A stretch of 42,127 bases of DNA from Pelobacter sp. UBA6812 (GCA_002452265.1 DKEW01000010.1:1-42127), one strand, 5' to 3'. Counted from the first letter of the stretch, positions 1 to 8,317 are shown. Notes: generated from the letters alone by a model not told the origin. Numbers and translations: made by a program.

Positions 1-190
1 AAAAAGGCATTCCCAGTTCAATCAGGTCAGCCCCGCTCTCAGCGAGACAACGCAAAATAGCGGCACTCCACGCCCGATCCGGGTGCCCGGCCGTCACAAA
101 AGGAATCAGTGCCGCCTCGTTGCGTTCCCGCAACAGGCGGAAGGTCTGTTCGATACGGCCCACGCTTCGGCCTTTTAATGGTGGTGACAT
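1..190 (-). CDS. trpA: Tryptophan synthase alpha chain, N-terminal part (cut by window edge)
   Basis: The reverse strand from 190 encodes 63 residues that match the TrpA N-terminus: an ALIPFVTAGHPD segment at about 27-38 and LIELGMPF at 56-63, where E58 corresponds to the catalytic glutamate of the family. TrpA cleaves indole-3-glycerol phosphate to indole and glyceraldehyde 3-phosphate and passes indole to TrpB. ATG at 190 was chosen because it is the only start giving the usual N-terminal length; the ribosome site (ACCAGGG) is weak. It lies 107 bp after the uracil-DNA glycosylase gene, as the last visible gene of the operon that contains trpB. The rest of the gene is outside the window. Confidence 0.9.
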   Translation of the reverse strand, partial: MSPPLKGRSVGRIEQTFRLLRERNEAALIPFVTAGHPDRAWSAAILRCLAESGADLIELGMPF

Positions 191-297
191 CCCTGGTCCG
201 CTCTGCACAACGCATGCGCAACGGCAGCTTCCGAACAGCGTTTGGCTGTGTCGGCGATCTGTAATCGAAGCAGTTTAGTGCAAGGGCAAACGCTTTT

Positions 298-975
298 TCA
301 ACCGCTTTCTCCGCTTGGCCGCGCTGCCAGTTTTCGCGCCAGATCCAATACCTGACGAAAGGCGGCAGCATCAATCCGGCCGGTATTCAGATTATAGCGA
401 CTGGTATGATAGCTGCCGAGCAACCAGTGGCCTGTCGGCAGCCGATAACAGCAGGCATGAGAAAACGGATAGTCGGCCAAGCGCAGGACATGGCTCTGCT
501 GTTGCAGCCGCAGCAGATTGAGAAAGGACTCGCGGCCCAGCGCCAGCACCACGCGCAGGCAGGGCAGCCGCTGCCATTCCTGCTGCAGATACCTCTGACA
601 GGCCTGAAATTCGGCCGTCGTCGGCCGGTTGGCTGGCGGCACGCACCGCACGGCATTGCTGATATACAGATCGTGCAGCCGCAGCCCATCATCGGCGGCC
701 GTGGCCAGAGGCTGGCTGCACAGGCCAGCCTCGTGCAGCAGCGGATACATGAAATCACCAGCCCCATCACCCGTGAAAGGGCGGCCGGTACGGTTGGCCC
801 CCTGGGCCCCCGGCGCCAGACCGATCAACCAGATGCGGGCCTGCTCATCGCCAAAGCCGGCCACCGGCGCGTTATGATAGTCCTGCGGTCGATGGGGCGC
901 ACGCGCGGGAATGCTCTGCCGATAGGCCACCAGACGCGGGCAACGACAACAGTCTCGCAAGCCGGCCAGCCACAT
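298..975 (-). CDS. Uracil-DNA glycosylase, family 5 (UdgB-like, Fe-S)
   Basis: This 225-residue protein removes uracil and related damaged bases from DNA at the start of base excision repair. Motif A, GLAPGAQGANRTGR (52-65) followed by PFTGD, is of the family 5 type; family 4 enzymes have GEAPG. The second active-site motif is SYHTSRYN (188-195). Cysteines 9, 12, 111 and 126 have the spacing expected for the 4Fe-4S cluster of families 4 and 5. The start is five bases after the helicase stop, with no strong ribosome site, so it is probably translated by coupling; a slightly longer N-terminus cannot be excluded. Its place between trpB and trpA has no obvious metabolic reason. Confidence 0.9.
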   Translation of the reverse strand: MWLAGLRDCCRCPRLVAYRQSIPARAPHRPQDYHNAPVAGFGDEQARIWLIGLAPGAQGANRTGRPFTGDGAGDFMYPLLHEAGLCSQPLATAADDGLRLHDLYISNAVRCVPPANRPTTAEFQACQRYLQQEWQRLPCLRVVLALGRESFLNLLRLQQQSHVLRLADYPFSHACCYRLPTGHWLLGSYHTSRYNLNTGRIDAAAFRQVLDLARKLAARPSGESG

Positions 976-980
976 GCCGC

Positions 981-2261
981 TCAGTTCTTCGGTCGCGGAG
1001 CCGGCCGGCCCGTGGGCCGGCGACGGCGCCGCCCAGTCGAAGGCGCAGCTTTGGTCTCGGCAGCCGCAGTCCCCGTAGGGCCACGGCGCCGCCGACTGGC
1101 GGCAGGCCGCTGATATTGCCAGCAGAACAGCGTCTCTTCCGGCACATCGTGCGGGATCTTGTGGCCGATATAGTCTTCGATGGCCGGCAGGGCGTACACC
1201 AGCTCTTCGTCCGCCATCATGATGGCCAGGCCACTGGCACCGGCCCGGGCAGTCCGACCGATGCGGTGAACATAGTCTTCGACATCCTGCGGCACATCGT
1301 AATTGACCACATGGGTGACATCATCGACATGGATGCCACGTGACGCCACATCGGTCGCCACCAGCACATCAATCTGATTCTCCTTGAACTGCTGCAGAAT
1401 CTTCATGCGGCGGCGCTGATTGAGATCGCCGGAGATCAGTGCTGCGCGAATTTCATTGGCCTGGAGAATCCCGGCGACGCGCTCGGTTTCCCGTTTGGTG
1501 TTGGCAAACACCATGACCTTGCCCCCCGCCAGCGGACCACGCAGCAGCCCCAGCAACAGCGGAATTTTTTCCTTGTAACCGACATGGTAGACCAACTCTT
1601 CAATATTGGCGGCAGTCACCTGCTCCGGTGCGATTTCGACCCGCACCGCCTGATTCATGAAATCGTAGGCCAACTCCATTACCCGATGAGACAGCGTCGC
1701 CGAAAACAGCATGGTCTGGCGCCGGGAAAACGGTGGCAGGCGTCGCAGGATGAATCGCAGATCCTGAATGAAGCCCATGTCAAACATGCGGTCGGCTTCA
1801 TCAATCACCAGCATCTGGATCTGTTCGAAACTGCAGACCTTCTGCCGTACATAGTCGATCAGGCGCCCAGGCGTGGCCACCAGAATATCGGCGCCCTCCA
1901 GCAGGGCCTTGCGCTGCCGGTCATAGTCGATACCGCCGAGAATCTGCAGCAGCCGCAGCGGCGCATCGCCAGCCAACGCCTCGGCATCGGCGGCGATCTG
2001 CATGACCAATTCGCGGGTCGGCGCCAGAATCAACGCCCGCGGCGCCGGCCCCTCTGCCCCCGGCTGCGCCAGCAGGCGGTTGTAGAGAGCAATCAGAAAA
2101 GCAGCCGTCTTGCCGGTTCCGGTCTGAGCCTGGGCGGCAACATCACGCCCCGCCAGGGCCAGGGGCAAAGCCTGCTGCTGCACCGGCGTCAGTGCGGTGA
2201 AACCACAGCGGCCAATACCGGCCTGCAAAACGGGGGCAAGGTCCAGTTCATCAAAACGCAT
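981..2261 (-). CDS. DEAD-box ATP-dependent RNA helicase (RhlB/RhlE type)
   Basis: A 426-residue cytoplasmic RNA helicase. It has an N-terminal Q motif, motif I AQTGTGKT (45-52), PTRELV (81-86), the DEAD box at 154-157, SAT at 187-189 and motif VI HRIGRTAR (332-339). The tail from about 386 is rich in Arg, Pro and Gly, as in helicases that bind structured RNA or degradosome partners. The segment after DEAD (RMFDMGFIQDLRFILRRLP) resembles RhlB more than RhlE, but the distinction is not safe, so no symbol is given. An AAGGA ribosome site precedes the ATG. It lies 107 bp after trpB and 5 bp before the glycosylase, in the same direction, so it is probably part of the operon. Confidence 0.92.
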   Translation of the reverse strand: MRFDELDLAPVLQAGIGRCGFTALTPVQQQALPLALAGRDVAAQAQTGTGKTAAFLIALYNRLLAQPGAEGPAPRALILAPTRELVMQIAADAEALAGDAPLRLLQILGGIDYDRQRKALLEGADILVATPGRLIDYVRQKVCSFEQIQMLVIDEADRMFDMGFIQDLRFILRRLPPFSRRQTMLFSATLSHRVMELAYDFMNQAVRVEIAPEQVTAANIEELVYHVGYKEKIPLLLGLLRGPLAGGKVMVFANTKRETERVAGILQANEIRAALISGDLNQRRRMKILQQFKENQIDVLVATDVASRGIHVDDVTHVVNYDVPQDVEDYVHRIGRTARAGASGLAIMMADEELVYALPAIEDYIGHKIPHDVPEETLFCWQYQRPAASRRRRGPTGTAAAETKAAPSTGRRRRRPTGRPAPRPKN

Positions 2262-2368
2262 CAGAATTCCTTCGTGTGTTCCAGGGAAAAACGCGACGCC
2301 GTCATTCCGGCCACCCGAGAACGATGGAACGAAAGAAGACGACTGCGTCAGGCAGCGATACGGCGTTG

Positions 2369-3550
2369 CTATAGCGATACGCCAAAGGCTTCGGCTACCG
2401 TGTGCATGTCCTTGTCGCCACGGCCGGACAGACAGACCAGAATACTCTGGTCTTGGCGCATTTGGGGCGCCAGCTCCGCCAGATAGGCAATGGCGTGAGC
2501 GCTCTCCAGCGCCGGGATGATGCCTTCCATGCGAGTCAGCAGCTTGAACCCCTCCAAGGCCTGGGCATCGCTGATCGCCACATATTCGCCCCGCCCCAGG
2601 GTATGCAGCAGGGCATGCTCGGGGCCAACTCCGGGATAATCCAGGCCGGCGGAAATGGAATGGGCGTGTTCGATCTGGCCGTCGGCATTCTGCAGCAGAA
2701 AGGTTTTATTGCCATGCAGGACGCCAACAGCGCCGGCACTGATACTGGCGGCATGTTTGCCACTGTCGAGTCCCAGGCCGGCCGCCTCAACACCAATCAG
2801 ACGCACCTGGCTGTCGGCAATAAAGGGATAGAATAGCCCCATGGCGTTGGAGCCGCCCCCGATGCAGGCCAATGCGGCATCGGGCAAACGGCCGGTCTGT
2901 TCCAGCAGCTGCTGTCGCGCCTCACGGCCGATCACTGACTGAAAATCGCGCACCATCATCGGATAGGGATGGGGACCAGCCACGGTACCAATGACATAGA
3001 AGGTATCACGCACATGGGTTACCCAGTAGCGCAGGGCATCGTTCATGGCGTCCTTGAGGGTGGCGGTACCACTGGACACGCCATGAACACGGGCGCCCAG
3101 CAGTTTCATGCGAAAGACATTGAGGGACTGACGTCGGATATCCTCATTGCCCATGAACACGTCGCATTCCAGACCATAGCGTGCCGCCACGGTCGCGGTA
3201 GCGACCCCGTGCTGGCCGGCGCCGGTTTCGGCAATGACGCGGGTTTTGCCCATGCGCTTGACCAGCAGTCCCTGTCCCATGACGTTATTGGCCTTGTGCG
3301 CCCCGGTATGGTTGAGATCCTCGCGCTTGATGTAAATCCGCGCTCCGCCGAAATGGTTGGTCAGGTTTTCGGCAAAGGTCAAGGGGGTCGGGCGGCACGA
3401 GTAGGTCGACATGACATCGAGATATTCCTGCCAGAAACCCGGATCGGCCTTGGCCGCTTCGTAGGCCTGAATCAGTTCTTCAAAGGTCTGGGTGAGGATT
3501 TCGGGGATGAAACAACCGCCGAATCCAGAAAAATAACCGCGTTTATCCAT
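2369..3550 (-). CDS. trpB: Tryptophan synthase beta chain
   Basis: TrpB condenses indole with serine to tryptophan using pyridoxal phosphate. The 393-residue protein has the PLP lysine K86 in HTGAHKANN, the catalytic glutamate E108 in ETGAGQHG, and the phosphate-binding GGGSN at 231-235. It is of the classical TrpB1 type in length and start (RGYFSGFGGCFIPE). ATG at 3550 was chosen over an upstream in-frame ATG at 3586 because GGGAG stands nine bases before it and because family members start here. Its first eight bases overlap the end of the GntR gene, so translation is probably coupled. trpA is not adjacent: a helicase and a DNA glycosylase lie between. Confidence 0.95.
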   Translation of the reverse strand: MDKRGYFSGFGGCFIPEILTQTFEELIQAYEAAKADPGFWQEYLDVMSTYSCRPTPLTFAENLTNHFGGARIYIKREDLNHTGAHKANNVMGQGLLVKRMGKTRVIAETGAGQHGVATATVAARYGLECDVFMGNEDIRRQSLNVFRMKLLGARVHGVSSGTATLKDAMNDALRYWVTHVRDTFYVIGTVAGPHPYPMMVRDFQSVIGREARQQLLEQTGRLPDAALACIGGGSNAMGLFYPFIADSQVRLIGVEAAGLGLDSGKHAASISAGAVGVLHGNKTFLLQNADGQIEHAHSISAGLDYPGVGPEHALLHTLGRGEYVAISDAQALEGFKLLTRMEGIIPALESAHAIAYLAELAPQMRQDQSILVCLSGRGDKDMHTVAEAFGVSL

Positions 3551-4274
3551 GGTCGGATGCTCCCATGTGTTGTGAGAAGACGACATGTTCGGTGCGGCAG
3601 AACAGTCGCGAGAAAAAACCGTCGCGGCCGGCGGCGAAATCGAGGCGCCGTTCGACCTGTAATAGAGGCGAGGAGGTAGTCACGTCGAGGCAGCGGGCCT
3701 GCGCCGCGTCAGGGTAACCGATGCGGAAACTCTGCTTGCCTCCCTGTGGACGCAGCATGAAATGCTCCGCGGCGATGCTCGACAGGGAGCCGCCGGCCAG
3801 GTCCAACCGGTCGATGCCGGCAAACAGCTGCGGATGCAGGTACAGATCCTCCAACAAAACAGGTGTGCCGGCGAGACAGGTCAGACGCGAGAGGAAATAA
3901 GCCTGGCGGCCACTGAAGGGGTTGTCCGGCGTATCCGTTATCTGTTGCAGGCGAATCTTTTCCCGAATTCGGGTTTCGGCCATCAGGCCTTTTTTATGAA
4001 ATGCGGCCTTGGTCCCGTCCAGAGAAAACAGATCGACCTCCTGCGCCGGTTCGCAGACAAACGTTCCTGAACCGCGCCGCCGGCACAGCAGTCCCTGGCG
4101 CACCAGCGAGTCGAGGGCCTGGCGCACCGTCGGTCGCCCGATGCCGTACATGGCGACCAGTTGGTGTTCCGACGGGATGCGGGCGCCCGCCGCCAGTTCG
4201 CCGGTGCGGATCTGTGCGCTGAGCCGCTCGGCCAGTTGGTGGTACAGCGGGATGGGGGATTCGGGGTTGAGCAT
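3543..4274 (-). CDS. GntR-family transcriptional regulator, UTRA (HutC) subfamily
   Basis: A 243-residue DNA-binding regulator. Residues 8-76 form the GntR winged helix, with the typical PSEHQLVAMYGIGRPTVRQA recognition region and RGSGTFV wing. Residues from about 95 to 235 look like a UTRA ligand-binding domain. GGAGG stands eight bases before the ATG. The gene overlaps trpB by eight bases and is first in the operon, which suggests that it controls trpB and itself. The effector cannot be read from sequence; regulators of this subfamily bind sugars, amino acids such as histidine or their derivatives, so a tryptophan-related ligand is only a guess. Confidence 0.9.
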   Translation of the reverse strand: MLNPESPIPLYHQLAERLSAQIRTGELAAGARIPSEHQLVAMYGIGRPTVRQALDSLVRQGLLCRRRGSGTFVCEPAQEVDLFSLDGTKAAFHKKGLMAETRIREKIRLQQITDTPDNPFSGRQAYFLSRLTCLAGTPVLLEDLYLHPQLFAGIDRLDLAGGSLSSIAAEHFMLRPQGGKQSFRIGYPDAAQARCLDVTTSSPLLQVERRLDFAAGRDGFFSRLFCRTEHVVFSQHMGASDHG

Positions 4275-4300
4275 GGTGTGTGCCTCCGTTGAATCCGTAT

Positions 4301-4329
4301 ATTCTAAAAGGAGGTTGTTAGGTTGTCAA
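4301..4329 (-). promoter_or_regulatory. Sigma-70 promoter of the gntR-trpB operon
   Basis: Read on the minus strand, TTGACA (4329-4324) and TAGAAT (4306-4301) are separated by 17 bases. The -10 box lies 26 bases before the gntR ATG. This is a near-consensus housekeeping promoter. Confidence 0.8.
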
Positions 4330-4340
4330 GACAAGTTGTC
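4323..4340. promoter_or_regulatory. Candidate GntR operator over the -35 box
   Basis: TTGTCAAGACAAGTTGTC contains two overlapping inverted repeats, TTGTC-AA-GACAA (4323-4334) and GACAA-G-TTGTC (4330-4340). The first resembles the GTnTAnAC-like half sites bound by UTRA-type GntR regulators and covers the -35 box of the regulator's own promoter. The role as operator is inferred. Confidence 0.45.
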
Positions 4341-4449
4341 GGTCTTTGTATTCTTTTCTCAAATTCGAATCTCCATTGTATATTCCAAAACGATGGTTTA
4401 TCTTATTTTTCCAAGCATGAAAATTATTGTCTTTTCTCCTGAGTAGACG

Positions 4450-5895
4450 ATGAACCATAAAAACTTTCAGGTTTTCGGAAATATTTTCAGGACGCCCAAA
4501 TTGCGTAATGTGCTGTTTGGCTGTCTGCTGATCGCCATCTTGTTGCCTACCTACAGCACTTACCATGTGATGCCTCTATTTTCCGGTCTGTTGATGAAAA
4601 ACACGGAAAACGAAGCTTGCAGAACAGCTAATCATCTTAAATCTTCTTTTCTAGGTAGCTCCCCCAATAGGCCCGAGGACCTTCTGCAACGCATTAGAGT
4701 TGATGATCTTACTCAAGTGATTCAAGATTTTGGAATAAAAAAACTAAAAGTATTCTCCAGTAATGGAGCCATTGTTTATAGCACCGATAAAGCTGAGGTT
4801 GGCGAAGTAAACAGCCACGGTTATTTCTGGAATGTTGTCGCAAAGGGCAATGTTTTCTCTAAAATTGTTGAAAAAAATCAGACAACGGCCGAGGGTAAGG
4901 TCTTCAGACGGGATGTTGCAGAGGTGTATGTGCCGATAATGGACGGAGCTGTTTTCGAGGGGGCTCTGGAAATTTATTATGATATTACGGAAAACAAAGT
5001 AGGTCTGGATAAAATCCTCAAACGCTCATCTCGGCTTCTTTACAGTCTGTCCTGTTTGTTATTTATTTTTATTTTAGTTATGATTTTTAAGGCCAGTGAG
5101 GCGATGCTTAAAAAGTTGCAGGCGGAAACGCAACTGCAGGAAGTTAATAATTTTTTGGAAGATAAGGTCTTTGCCCAGACCGCTGAGATAAAGGTTACCC
5201 AAAAAACTTCTATCGAGGCGTTGGCGATCCTGGCAGAAAACTACGACCACGATACCGGATGCCATCTTGCGCGGATTCAGGAATATGTCGGACTGTTGCT
5301 GCGGCAGCTTGAAAAATCATCGCCCTATGCGCCATATATTCGAAAAAAAACCAATTACGTCAATAATATCCAGTTGGCCTCCATTCTGCACGATATAGGA
5401 AAGGTCGCTGTCCACAGAAGTATTTTACTGAAACCGGCCCGTTTGACTCCCGAAGAATTCGAGGAGGTGAAAATGCATACGGTTGTTGCCGGGAACGTTC
5501 TGGCCAAGGCCAATAATATCTTTGTGGATGCATTCGGAAAGGACAGCTATCTGGCGCTTGCCAGGGATATCGCGTTGTTCCATCATGAAAAATGGGATGG
5601 TCGCGGTTATCCCCACGGCTTGGCCGGGGAAGATATTCCATTGTCCGCCAGGGTGGTGGCTTTGGCGGATGTCTACGATGCGTTGCGCAGCACTCGGCCT
5701 TATAAAAAAGCACGTTCCCATGCGTATTCCATTGCGGAGATATGTCGGGAAAAGGGGAGTCATTTCGATCCCCTTATTGTCGATGCTTTTCTTGCTCAGG
5801 CGGATGAATTTGATGCTGTGGCAAATTCGTTTTCCCGAGACTGTTCGACGATACAGTGTGATGACCGGCATGAGAAATACTCCGAAATAAACTGA
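4450..5895 (+). CDS. Membrane-bound HD-GYP phosphodiesterase
   Basis: A 481-residue inner-membrane signalling protein. There is one hydrophobic segment at about 21-45, a periplasmic region of about 145 residues that could be a small PAS/Cache-like sensor, and a second segment at 196-213. A helical, possibly coiled-coil, linker follows, then an HD-GYP domain. The domain shows HDIGK (314-318), HHE (378-380), GRGYP (384-388) and ADVYDAL (406-412), so the metal site looks intact and hydrolysis of cyclic di-GMP is likely. No GGDEF or receiver domain is present. The coding sequence is visibly richer in A and T than its neighbours, and only a weak ribosome site (GAGTAG) precedes the ATG. Recent acquisition is possible. 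Confidence 0.9.
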   Translation: MNHKNFQVFGNIFRTPKLRNVLFGCLLIAILLPTYSTYHVMPLFSGLLMKNTENEACRTANHLKSSFLGSSPNRPEDLLQRIRVDDLTQVIQDFGIKKLKVFSSNGAIVYSTDKAEVGEVNSHGYFWNVVAKGNVFSKIVEKNQTTAEGKVFRRDVAEVYVPIMDGAVFEGALEIYYDITENKVGLDKILKRSSRLLYSLSCLLFIFILVMIFKASEAMLKKLQAETQLQEVNNFLEDKVFAQTAEIKVTQKTSIEALAILAENYDHDTGCHLARIQEYVGLLLRQLEKSSPYAPYIRKKTNYVNNIQLASILHDIGKVAVHRSILLKPARLTPEEFEEVKMHTVVAGNVLAKANNIFVDAFGKDSYLALARDIALFHHEKWDGRGYPHGLAGEDIPLSARVVALADVYDALRSTRPYKKARSHAYSIAEICREKGSHFDPLIVDAFLAQADEFDAVANSFSRDCSTIQCDDRHEKYSEIN

Positions 5896-6027
5896 CTGGA
5901 ATGCCCCTTTGATTAACATGTCTGCCGAGGTGACTTGATTGACTCTTGTTTTTCCGCCTGGCGATCAGGCGCAATGAACTTCCTCCCTTGCATATGCCGC
6001 TTTTTATCGCTTGCCTCTCTACTTATT

Positions 6028-7542
6028 TTAACCGGATGGTGGCCTTGTTCGCGTTGGCCCCTGAAGTATTTTTTTATTCAATCGCTTACCGATGCCGCGT
6101 AACATACCGTTAAAAACATAGCGATGCAGAGGCATGACCGCCCGCCAATACAGGGGACCCAACAGGCCGCGAGGCAGAAACCGGGCGGTGAGCAATAATT
6201 CGGTCTGTTTCGGGGTGTGTTCCCTGATGTGGAATTCAAGTAAAGCCTGCCCCGGCAACTTCATCTCTGCAGCCAGTTGCAGGTAGTGAGGTTTCTCCAC
6301 CTGACAGACCCGCCAGAAATCGAGAGCATCCCCCGGATAGAGCTCGACGGGGCCACGCCGCCCGCGCTGCAGTCCGATGCCGCCCACCAGTCGATCCAAA
6401 AAGCCGCGTAGGCGCCAGAGCCAGTTGGCGTGGTACCAACCGGTTGCTCCGCCTATGCATGCGACCGCCTGCCACGTTTCGTCGGCACAGGCCTCCAATA
6501 CGATCCGCCAGCAGTCCCGGTATTCGGTGCCACCCGCCCATTGCGGATCACCCGCCATGCGCCATTCGGCCAGCGGCACGGGGCCGGCGTCGCTCCAGGA
6601 GGTTTCGACCTGGAAATGTTGAGTTCGCTCGAGAGCCAGCCCAATGGCCTCGCGGCTGTCAAGAAGCCGCTGCGGTAGCATTTCACGTATCCTGAAGTCG
6701 TGGCAGACCACCGGATTGCGCAGGCCTTCGGTCAGCGGACGGGCCAGCTCGGACGGCACCGGGGTGACCAATGATATCCAGTACGAACTCAGTCGCGGCG
6801 TCAGCAGCGGCACCGGGATAATCCACCGCTTTCTCAGTCCGGCTTCTTCGGCATAGATCTCCATGAGTCGCCGATAGGTAACAACCTCCTCCTGGCCAAT
6901 ATCGAACGTTTCTCCACGGGTAGCCTCGTTTTCCAGGCAACCGATCAGATAATGCAGCACGTTGCAGATGGCAATGGGCTGACACGGGGTTTGGACCCAG
7001 CGGGGGGTGACCATCACCGGCAGGCGTTCAACCAGATAGCGCAGGATCTCAAAGGATGCGCTGCCTGAGCCTATGATTACTGCCGCACGCAGCACCGTTA
7101 CCGGAACCCGGCCCAACCGCAAAACCCTGGCCACTTCAGCCCGGGAGCGCAAATGGGGGCTCAAGCCTCGTTCTTCCTCGCCCAGACCGCCGAGGTAGAT
7201 AATTTTTTCAAGGTTCGCCGCTGCCGCAGCAGCGGCAAAATTTGCGGCGGCCTTCCGGTCGGTTGCGGCAAAGTCGGCGACCGTAGGTCCCATGGAATGG
7301 ACCAGATAATACGCCGCCCGGCAGCCTGTTGCCGCCTGCATGATCTTCTTTTGATCGAGCAGGTCGGCCGGCCAAACTTCCAGATCCGGATGTGCAGCCC
7401 AGGGGCGACTCAGGAGTTTGGCCGGAGTACGGCAAATGGCCCGGACCCGATAGCCGGACTTCAGCAGGCGTGGCACCAGTCTTCCGCCGATATAGCCTGT
7501 CGCTCCAGCCACAAGAATTGGTTTGGTATCGTTATATGTCAT
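6028..7542 (-). CDS. NAD(P)-binding SDR-family protein with C-terminal DUF2867 domain
   Basis: A 504-residue two-domain protein. The N-terminal half is an atypical short-chain dehydrogenase or NAD(P)-binding fold with GATGYIGG at 13-20 and further strands typical of NmrA/complex I-like SDRs. The C-terminal part, from about residue 350, matches the DUF2867 pattern found fused to such SDRs. No signal peptide is seen; short hydrophobic stretches near the end may touch the membrane. Substrate and reaction are unknown. It converges with the HD-GYP gene (132 bp apart) and appears to be a single-gene unit. An AGGGG sequence lies about a dozen bases before the ATG. Confidence 0.8.
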   Translation of the reverse strand: MTYNDTKPILVAGATGYIGGRLVPRLLKSGYRVRAICRTPAKLLSRPWAAHPDLEVWPADLLDQKKIMQAATGCRAAYYLVHSMGPTVADFAATDRKAAANFAAAAAAANLEKIIYLGGLGEEERGLSPHLRSRAEVARVLRLGRVPVTVLRAAVIIGSGSASFEILRYLVERLPVMVTPRWVQTPCQPIAICNVLHYLIGCLENEATRGETFDIGQEEVVTYRRLMEIYAEEAGLRKRWIIPVPLLTPRLSSYWISLVTPVPSELARPLTEGLRNPVVCHDFRIREMLPQRLLDSREAIGLALERTQHFQVETSWSDAGPVPLAEWRMAGDPQWAGGTEYRDCWRIVLEACADETWQAVACIGGATGWYHANWLWRLRGFLDRLVGGIGLQRGRRGPVELYPGDALDFWRVCQVEKPHYLQLAAEMKLPGQALLEFHIREHTPKQTELLLTARFLPRGLLGPLYWRAVMPLHRYVFNGMLRGIGKRLNKKILQGPTRTRPPSG

Positions 7543-7706
7543 GACTCGGGAAGCCCCTTCAAACAGTAGAGACTTGTGTGTCCTTATCCAGCCGGCTGCA
7601 TAAAGAAGGTGCAGCGGGATGAACTGGTCATCATTTTGATTTATCTTATCATGCCGTGGGGCAGGCGCTTAGGTCTGGAACCGGCAATGGACGAAGTATG
7701 CACGAC

Positions 7707-7734
7707 TTGCGCTATGCGAGAAAATCGATATTCT
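7707..7734 (+). promoter_or_regulatory. Possible promoter of the PagL-like gene
   Basis: TTGCGC (7707-7712), a 16-base spacer and TATTCT (7729-7734) lie 43 bases before the chosen start codon. The match to consensus is modest. The remainder of the 235-bp gap (7543-7777) between the two divergent genes shows nothing else recognisable. Confidence 0.3.
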
Positions 7735-7777
7735 TCAAGTCTGAATGATGTTCGACATGGAGCCAGAGGAGGTCGAT

Positions 7778-8317
7778 ATGAAGTTTTTCTACCTGATGCT
7801 GTTTTTGATTCTTATCGGTCTGCCGTACCGGGCTAACGCTGGTGGTGTGCCAGCGACAGCCTTCTATCAAGTTGGCAACTGGCAGCTTCTTGGCGCCGAA
7901 TCCCATTACCTCGATCTGGGGCTGGGGGTCTTCGATGCCACCGAAAATAACCATGGGAGCGCAGCAGGCGCAGCACGCCTGGAGCTGCGTGTCGGTAAAA
8001 AACTGGGTTTTGTCGGGCCAGCCATTGGTCTGCTTGCCACTACCGATGGCGGCTGGTTCGGTTACGGCGGTCTGTATGCCGATATCGTTTACAAAAACCT
8101 TGTTATTACCCCCATGCTTTCAATGGGAGGGTATGAAGAGGGGGACGGTAAGGATCTCGGCGGCACTCTCGAGTTTCGTTCAGTTCTCGGTCTGTCCTGG
8201 CAGTTTGCCAACCGCGCCCGTCTCGGACTGCAAATATCCCATATCTCCAATGCCGATATGCACGATAAAAACCCGGGTGCGGAAGATTTCCTGCTAACTT
8301 TGGCCTGGCCTTTCTGA
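7778..8317 (+). CDS. pagL: PagL-like lipid A 3-O-deacylase, outer membrane
   Basis: This 179-residue protein starts with a signal peptide (MKFFYLMLFLILIGLPYRANA, cleavage after about residue 21) and continues as alternating beta strands ending in WPF, a typical outer-membrane barrel terminus. The segment SHISNADMHDKNPGAEDF contains H155, S157 and E169, matching the His-Ser-Glu catalytic set of PagL, plus the conserved NPG. It would remove the 3-O-acyl chain from lipid A. ATG at 7778 was chosen because AGAGGAGG stands five bases upstream and the signal peptide begins there; an in-frame ATG at 7745 would place a charged tail before it. Overall similarity to PagL is weak outside the motif, so an acyloxyacyl-hydrolase relative is possible. 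Confidence 0.75.
   Translation: MKFFYLMLFLILIGLPYRANAGGVPATAFYQVGNWQLLGAESHYLDLGLGVFDATENNHGSAAGAARLELRVGKKLGFVGPAIGLLATTDGGWFGYGGLYADIVYKNLVITPMLSMGGYEEGDGKDLGGTLEFRSVLGLSWQFANRARLGLQISHISNADMHDKNPGAEDFLLTLAWPF

Larger units (their letters stand above)
4297..4401. repeat. Direct repeat of a GTATATTC(T/C)AAAA element, two copies
   Basis: Copies begin at 4297 and 4378, 81 bp apart, sharing GTATATTC then one mismatch then AAAA. The first copy contains the -10 box of the gntR promoter; the second lies 49 bp before the HD-GYP start codon. They may be a second kind of regulatory site in this divergent promoter region. Confidence 0.35.

Noticed and set aside
1584..2486. Long plus-strand open frame (300 residues) opposite the helicase gene
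   Set aside because: A shadow: the minus strand carries all DEAD-box motifs in order.
5956..5972. Terminator between the convergent HD-GYP and SDR genes
   Set aside because: A CGCCTG/CAGGCG hairpin exists, but neither strand has a T run after it.
7576..7836. 86-residue plus-strand open frame overlapping the pagL start
   Set aside because: Wrong frame relative to pagL, no ribosome site and no recognisable pattern.
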